Shown here: positions 34,901 to 40,070 of the stretch, in pieces | Position numbering within the stretch: the stretch's first letter is position 1 | Layout of the letters: every line of letters starts with the position of its first letter | Assembly (NCBI GenBank): GCA_011763485.2 | Contig: JAANSK020100017.1 | Location: 1-40,070 of the forward strand | Length of the DNA: 40,070 bases | Reading direction: 5' to 3' | Source: Isoetes engelmannii | Lineage: Eukaryota; Streptophyta; Lycopodiopsida; Isoetales; Isoetaceae | The notes under the pieces: model-generated | Told to the model about the DNA's origin: nothing | Seen by the model: only the letters and a program-made list of their open reading frames with translations | Database searches by the model: none | Program-made: the position numbers and the translations under genes

Positions 34901-35020
34901 AACTTCAAAAACCTTAAAATCAGAAGCTCCGGTGTAGAAGCTCCTCCCTCCAAAGCCAAAGCTTTTCTGGAAGCTCCACAATTGACAGCAACACCGAGTC
35001 GGGCCTCCCAAAAGAAGCAT
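32000..35020 (-). CDS. membrane-anchored peptidoglycan-binding-domain protein
   Basis: Eight exons join in frame: 35020-34316, 34139-34093, 33756-33645, 33399-33282, 33195-32519, 32448-32314, 32238-32194 and 32125-32000; introns are GT-AG and the product is 654 residues. The N-terminus (MLLLGGPTRCCCQLWSFQKS) fits an organelle transit peptide. Residues about 225-288, made from exons 1-3, form a PG_binding_1 fold: GDSGSQVLLLQ, KALASFGFLHGTFLTG, HFGHETKQALEKFQMQNGI and DTSGYLDTLSKDALLKHL. A single transmembrane helix (ICLSGVLVLAIYLLLSKF) lies near 345-362, then a charged Ser-rich linker, then a coiled coil (about 555-615; LKKRIEDLRKTVLAAEENRK). Family knowledge: this domain binds murein in bacteria, and plant members are usually plastid-predicted and poorly characterised. 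Binding of plastid-wall peptidoglycan is possible but is inference. The gene looks intact. Confidence 0.87.
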
Positions 35021-35455
35021 TATGCGACCATGAAGCAGGGCAAAAAGCTAGGAAAAACATGGTCTAATTCTGCAACTAAGCTTCATTTGTTGGACGGGAA
35101 AAACTTATCTGGATGTGCCGGAAAGGACCGAGCTGCAGCATGGAAAATAAGAAGAATGCTTCATCTCGCCGGAGTTGCGAAAGAAGGGCTGAGGGCCCAA
35201 CGGTCTTCTTTAGATTCGCTGATTCATATAATTCTGTGTAGGATAATGTGGCCCAAATATGCTCTTGACCAAAACCCATGGTCCTAAATGGTGGCTTAAT
35301 TAATAATATGGCCCATCCCAAGGACGAATTCAATATTCCTAGCATATTGGGTGTTGATTTGAAGGCCACTAAGATTGCTATAGTGTGGTGTGCTTTGTGA
35401 TAAGATGATATTTTTGGTCCATCCTTTGTTGTTATTTGCTTTATTTGGTTTGGGT
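35021..35455 (-). promoter_or_regulatory. upstream region of the peptidoglycan-binding-domain gene
   Basis: No convincing gene. The plus-strand frame 34829-35287 overlaps the first exon of the minus-strand gene and is a shadow. No clear TATA box is seen close to the start codon. Confidence 0.35.
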
Positions 35456-35512
35456 GCTAGCTACTCCAATTGTGCAGTGCCAGTAGCCCTGGCCACATGC
35501 ATTCAACTTTAG

Positions 35513-35648
35513 GGGGCCTCCACCTCCGCAGCCTTCCTAATCTAGTGATGGAGGAGAGGCCCTCCCACCTCCATACTTGACCCGGCAAAAAATGGAGGCC
35601 GTGAGAAGCACACTCTAAACCGACCTCTGCAGCCAGATGGAGGCCTCC
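35513..35648. repeat. GC-rich imperfect foldback
   Basis: GGGGGCCTCCACCTCCGCAG at 35513 pairs imperfectly with the CTGCAGCCAGATGGAGGCCTCC block ending near 35648. The right arm contains the 10-base palindrome GGAGGCCTCC, and GGAGGCC-like words recur in the interior (35545-35610). It resembles the other foldbacks of the window but pairs less well. Confidence 0.5.
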
Positions 35649-35907
35649 GTTCCTCAATCCAATCACAGATTGGCATGTGGCCGAGCCTAGTGTGGCCCTC
35701 TTTCTTTTCCAAGATGTCGACCAAGATTTCCATATTTGCGTTGTTCCTCTGCGATTGCGACTACGACTGCGAAGCCGCTTTAGCATTTTTATTTGCATCC
35801 ATAGATTTACCTGCATTCTGCCTTCTAGGAGCATTACTGGCATCTACCCTTTACTCCGGTGATTTTACCTCCACAGAATGTTGTTTAACCGATTTTCACG
35901 TTTCGAC

Positions 35908-35987
35908 TTAGGATGCATTCTTGGTAGTCATCCTCGCCTCCACCTAATGACATCGACAAGTATTTCTCTGAGAAATGCATCCTAAAA
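35908..35987. repeat. 80-bp inverted-repeat element, MITE-like
   Basis: TTAGGATGCATT (35909-35920) and AATGCATCCTAA (35976-35987) are a perfect 12-bp inverted pair around about 55 bases. TTA/TAA at the outer edges could be the PIF/Harbinger-type target duplication, leaving GGATGCATT ends. It is too short to classify. Confidence 0.5.
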
Positions 35988-36049
35988 TGCCATTCCTGTA
36001 TGATAACTTCCTATTCTTTCTACTTCAGCCAAATGAGCTCCTTAATGCT

Positions 36050-36670
36050 TTAGAACATAATAGAATAGTATTTTTATCGTCCACAGAGACCAATTGGCCT
36101 ATGGGACCCATACAAAGAGAGAACAACAAGTGTGTTACGGCCAAGATGAAAAAAATCCCTGCCCCGAAGGATTTTCGAGGGAAAAACCTTGGCAGTAATG
36201 AACATGCTGGTATACTGTACAAAAAATGCCATCACGACCCAGAAGGGGCAGAGCCGATGCCGCTCATCCATGACTTCCTGAAGATATGACCCAAGAGATC
36301 CCACCGCATCGGTGCTCAACAAGAGATGCAGTGACTGGTTTGACAGAGGATACCACGCCCTCATCTGTTCATATGAGGAGCAGGTCTACAAAGCATGATG
36401 CTCGTCTTCAATGGCCCCTTGGCAGTAGCACTAGCAAGTATTGTCGTCACGTGCTTCCCTTGCCCATCGTACCATTTCAATACGGAGGCGATGCCCCCCT
36501 GTGCGAGTGGAGACTATCAGCCTGTGCTTTTTCATGGACAGTGGGGTGCACAACTGGTGTAGGCCCTACGTGAGCGTGAGATTCATCTGCTGCCTATAGT
36601 GTGCCAGCTTGACCTAGACCTGTGCCAAAGCCTCAGCATCCCACAACTTGCTGAGGAAACAAACGTCCAA
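36050..36670 (-). mobile_element. non-L1 LINE, 5'-truncated copy 3
   Basis: Minus-strand copy of the family at 8270-9830 and 10906-11925, covering only the last coding part and the 3' UTR. It starts near the FLSKLWDAEALAQ region and includes NQSLHLLLSTDAVGSLGSYL and then QEVMDERHRLCP. It has the TTTTTCCCTCG, loop, GGGATTTTTTTCATC hairpin (about 36190-36140), CATAGGCCAATTGGTCTCTG and GGACGATAAAAATACTATTC, and ends with TTCTATTATGTTCTA, pentamer-like. Stops and frame changes make it dead. Confidence 0.87.
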
Positions 36671-36679
36671 GTATGTGAA

Positions 36680-37135
36680 CAAACTATGAACATTAGATAT
36701 GGCACTGATTTAATCATGTCTTTACCGTGAAAGGTTATGTTGGTAGTTGTAGCATAAGCGATATAGTCATTGTTTCCATATCAACATCAAACAATTTATT
36801 AGGCCTCCATTGTCTACGTACTTTCTAATTATTGTTGAGGTGGATTCTATGTTTCTTTGGAGATGAAGCACCTATTTTATATATATTATTATCGTATTGG
36901 GATGGTTAGCAAACATTCCTCACAATAGATATTCTTTCTATGATTATAAGCTATTGTTTTGAACAATCTCTATGTCTTGTCTTTCTTTCTAACAATAGCT
37001 TGTTATCATCATTCAACTTCCTAACATATCGTTTATAGCTAAATCTCGGCGTTGGCGAAAGCATATCTGAAGATATGCTCATGCAATCCTGGCCACTATG
37101 TTGGCAGCCTTAAAACTCATTACGTTCGCTAATGC
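36680..37135. other. intergenic, nothing recognised
   Basis: AT-rich sequence without a supported frame or clear repeat. Confidence 0.5.
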
Positions 37136-37180
37136 TCTTTACACTGGGTTTGGTGGGAAAAAAATGTTTAAATAAAAAGT

Positions 37181-37314
37181 AGGGGTTTTTTAGGGATTGT
37201 TTTGATGCCAAACCATTGATCTCTAAAGTATTCTATTCTAAAAAAAACAATTACTAAAAATAGGGGTTTTTTAGGGATTGCCTTGGTGCCAAACCATTGA
37301 TCTCTAAAGTATTA
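37181..37314. repeat. tandem duplication, 81-bp period
   Basis: AGGGGTTTTTTAGGGATTG starts at 37181 and at 37262; both continue through GATGCCAAACC or GGTGCCAAACC to CATTGATCTCTAAAGTATT. A wider pair, CTTTTTACACTGGGTTT, lies at about 37132 and 37361, on both sides of the duplication, and could be an older duplication or target repeats. Confidence 0.85.
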
Positions 37315-37319
37315 TAATC

Positions 37320-38640
37320 CATTGAAACTATTATTGGGACTATACAAAAAGCACAAATTGCTTTTTACACTGGGTTTTAGTTTTGCTTCTTTTTTCAAAA
37401 AGCACAAGAGCGTTTTGGCTGGTTTCTGGCGGAGCAGATGCCGGAGGTTTAGCTATGGTGCATATGTCTTGCTTATAGGCATATTCGGCCACAGATCCAA
37501 ACTTGATTCTAGCCAGATCCATTGCAAGTTCTTGTTTATTTTCAGGTTCTTATCCTTCAGAAGCTCTGGTTTGATTTTATAGAGTTTTGGAAAAGGAGCT
37601 TTAAGAAAGAAATAGCAGATTGTATTTGATGTTTGAGCGATGGTTTGATCAAGTTCAGGCCAGCAAAAAGCGGTTTAGATGCTGACCTATGGTTATTGCC
37701 ATAGGTTTTTTTTATCTATATGGCATAAGCGATTTTGTTGGCATAGGCATTTTCTTGAAACACCATTTAAAAATTTGATGGATGCTTGGAGCTTATACAC
37801 TCTCGATGACAGATAGATGATGGAGTCTCTTTAGCAAAGTCTAGCACATGATTTCATGCTACAATAACGAAGAGTTGAGAGCATCTGTAGCCCATAAATA
37901 TCATGGCAAGATGTGACCTTTGTGCATCGATTCACATAGAGGCATTTGCAAAATCGTTTTTGTTAAAGCGGGCATTTGCAAAATCATTTTTTTTTCTGCT
38001 CAACTTGTCCTTGTGTTGCATATAGAACGCATTTGATCAAGAAATAATGGATTTATGTTGATTTGGTTCTGGTACATGGCATACAAGTTCACAATTAGCA
38101 TCCTGTTTGAGGGCTTAAACACGACAGACCTATATGCCGGATGCTAGTTAATGGAGATAGAAATGATGCAGAAGATGGGCTATAACGGATGTGGAGGGCT
38201 AGTAAAGTATGAACAAGGTATTGAAAGCTCAAAGTTACCATGAATGTATTGTTCTCAATGATCCTTTCCACTCTAAGGAATTGCCAATGTTTAGTGGTTT
38301 TCAATTTCTATCCAAATTCATGATGTTTTGGATCATAGTTATGATGTGCCAATTTCTATTTGTTGGTCTATGGTGACATAATGAATTACCTTCTTGGAAA
38401 ATTTATGGATATAATATCTCCAATTAATGTTTCATATCTTTTACCATATGTGTAAGCATTAAATTGTTCATAGCTTCATGTTCAACGATGGAAAGTCTTC
38501 TTTTGAGACATAAGTTCATGATGTTCAAACTGCATACAAAAACACGTCATCTCCCAAAAAATAAAATACAAAATGATTGACGCATGCTAGCGGTCGAGCA
38601 TCAACCTTTGGGCACTTCAATTTTTCTTTGACACGAGGCA
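37320..38640. other. intergenic, no gene recognised
   Basis: The open frame at 37322-37582 is Phe/Leu/Lys-rich without family resemblance. GGCATTTGCAAAATC is repeated at 37941 and 37974, and CCTATGG/CCATAGG at 37686-37705 is a small hairpin. Otherwise featureless. Confidence 0.5.
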
Positions 38641-38649
38641 ATAAAGGTG

Positions 38650-38790
38650 TCTCCATTCTGGTTCGGATGCTACAAACATTTTCTCCGAGAATGTTGGCAA
38701 TTGTATCTCATTAGGGTTTTCCCCAAAAACCCGCAAGGGCGGGGTTTTTTTTATCCTGGTGAGAAGCTGTTGCCAGTTTCCTCATCTTTA
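38650..38790 (+). mobile_element. dispersed repeat, copy B (LINE 3'-UTR-like module)
   Basis: Reverse-oriented partner of the repeat at 579-690. It reads GGGTTTTCCCCAAAAACCCG, then CAAGGGCGGGGTTTTTTTTA and ATCCTGGTGAGAAG. The C-stem/G-stem between T-tracts matches the hairpin in the LINE 3' UTRs, here in the sense direction. No pentamer tail is seen downstream, so it may be a truncated or SINE copy. Confidence 0.5.
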
Positions 38791-38799
38791 TTATAACCT

Positions 38800-39690
38800 T
38801 AGCAACAGATGGATCCTTTTTTATCTTGTATCCTCTCTTTTCGTCGTGCTCTCGATGATTGTCTAGTTTTGGGGCATTTAGTTTCCAAGCTTTTCAAATT
38901 TATCTACCCCTAGTACGGGGAATCAATTTGTACTCAATGTTTTCGAAGAGCTCAATGAGAACACTAATTCACTTCGGCCACTTGATTGTGTCATAGGACC
39001 CATCCTAGAAAAGGTAGATTTCTCTCATATAGAAAATATAAAAAGGCAAGCCCAAAACAACCCCAAACGATGCTGCTCTTTGCCACATAAATCCACTATA
39101 CTTGCCTTCAAAAAGTAAACATATGATTGGAAGTGTAAGTATATGCTCTGTGTAGCAAGTAGACTGAAGTGAAACTAAGGTAACATGGATTGATATTTTT
39201 CCAAATGTTACGTTCGAAGAAGCTCCACCCCGAAATCAAATCAATAGCTTCACCACGACAAATTAACGTAGTGTCAAAGCTACGTCTAAATATGGGCAAC
39301 TTTATCTTGCCCTAGGCCATGATGGATCTTGTCAAACCTACCGAGTCGTGGTTGAGGTGATCCAAAATCCTCTCCCTTTGGTATTCCATGGCATTACTAA
39401 AGCAGTGACTTATATCACCTACAAATAAAAGTCTCTCTTCACTGGACTAATCAAACTGACACCTAAAAGACCAACTCAGACACAACGGAGCCATCAATTG
39501 AGATCTAGAAAAAAGCTTCGCACACAATTCCCTATGTTCAACAATCGATTCCCTCGAGTCGAAACCATAAAGTGGTCCAAGAATTCTGTGGACTTCGCTT
39601 GGTCCATCAAATTCATGAAATTGGTAAGATGAGAGGCTAACACCATATACACTAAAAATTGCTATATATTTTCATTTGCAATTAAAGAAA
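38800..39690. other. intergenic with a coding-like minus-strand stretch
   Basis: On the minus strand, about 39440-39108, one frame reads ERLLFVGDISHCFSNAMEYQ, then RERILDHLNHDSVGLTRSIM, a stop, and FRRSFDTTLICRGEAIDLIS. It looks like part of a real protein or transposon, but I cannot name it. It may belong with the tail at 39700 as a decayed LINE. Confidence 0.25.
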
Positions 39691-39699
39691 GTAGGTAAA

Positions 39700-39760
39700 T
39701 AATAGATAAGATAAGATAAGATAAGTATTTTAACGTCGCGCCACAAGGCAGCATAGAAGA
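39700..39760 (-). mobile_element. possible LINE/SINE 3' end with CTTAT tail
   Basis: On the minus strand GCCTTGTGGCGCGACGTTAA leads into AAATA and four CTTAT units (39725-39706). The GACG-TTAAAATA stretch before a pentamer tail matches the pattern of the other 3' ends. The upstream part is not assignable. Confidence 0.4.
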
Positions 39761-39829
39761 TAAGCATTCGAACATTCTTAATAGCTCCATAATGAGCATC
39801 TTTGACATATAGAACTTTAATGACTTTTT

Positions 39830-40050
39830 TGATTAAAAAAACATGACGGCAATCAACATAGCATTAAATCCCTTCGTTCCATTGTCTGCCTAGATAGTAT
39901 CATTAGCAATTTCCATGACGAAATGTTAGGGCAGGCCACGTTTCTCCATATTATCACACTTCTTACATCCTATAACTTTCGTGTCCCACATGACAGGCTG
40001 CTAGTGCCACTTGTCATCACCTAAACACCTAAAAAAAGAGTGCCACGTGC
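39830..40050 (-). mobile_element. possible LTR-retrotransposon integrase fossil
   Basis: On the minus strand the motifs VIGCKKCDNMEKRGLP and ADNGTKGFNA lie in the order of a zinc-binding CxxC and a DNG catalytic-core motif as in Ty3-type integrases. The match is weak and the remnant is strongly decayed and cut by the window edge. Treat as tentative. Confidence 0.2.
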
Positions 40051-40070
40051 GAAATGTGCCCTGCCCTAAC

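Noticed and set aside
34829-35287. 152-codon plus-strand open frame
   Set aside because: Its first half is antisense to the first exon of the well-supported minus-strand gene; no separate family signal.
37322-37582. 86-codon open frame with Phe/Lys-rich start
   Set aside because: No domain, no splice support, and composition follows the AT-rich DNA.

Overview
This is nuclear DNA of a land plant. The genes have spliceosomal introns with GT-AG borders and encode a plastid- or mitochondrion-targeted PPR protein, a plant glutamate receptor-like channel and a plant-type DCP1. The repeats include a Copia fossil, many 5'-truncated LINEs, minisatellites and microsatellites. Low gene density, a non-L1 LINE lineage with short-unit tails, and a peptidoglycan-binding-domain protein suggest a seed-free plant such as a fern or a relative. 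That placement is inference from gene and repeat style, not proof.

Layout. 1-2888: microsatellites, LINE-type 3' ends and the 3' part of a Copia retrotransposon with one LTR. 2889-5900: gene-poor DNA with several tandem duplications, one of which copied the 3' end of the neighbouring PPR gene. 5947-7499 (-): a two-exon P-class PPR gene. 7686-8263: a TA-flanked MITE and a long foldback. 8270-12810: two LINE copies of one family, an older L1-like LINE and two minisatellites, nested in each other. 12811-17640: intergenic, with decayed duplications. 17656-18525: a cluster of foldbacks inside a duplicated 160-bp sequence, directly upstream of DCP1 (18803-20871, +, eight exons). 21885-22339: a broken start of a gulonolactone-oxidase-like gene. 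25842-29107 (+): a five-exon glutamate receptor-like gene whose reading frame does not close at the pore loop. 29200-31280: tRNA-like and LINE remnants and a motif array. 32000-35020 (-): an eight-exon gene for a membrane-anchored peptidoglycan-binding-domain protein. 35450-40070: a LINE copy, small repeats and anonymous DNA.

The four intact or nearly intact genes are unrelated in function (organelle RNA metabolism, mRNA decapping, ion signalling, a probable organelle-envelope protein). They are not a cluster or pathway.

The most interesting signals are in the repeats. At least six LINE or LINE-like 3' ends share one or both of two short hairpin modules and then end in short tandem tails, mostly 5-nt units whose sequence differs from copy to copy. 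Separately, six long foldbacks have unrelated arms, and several share similar outer edges.
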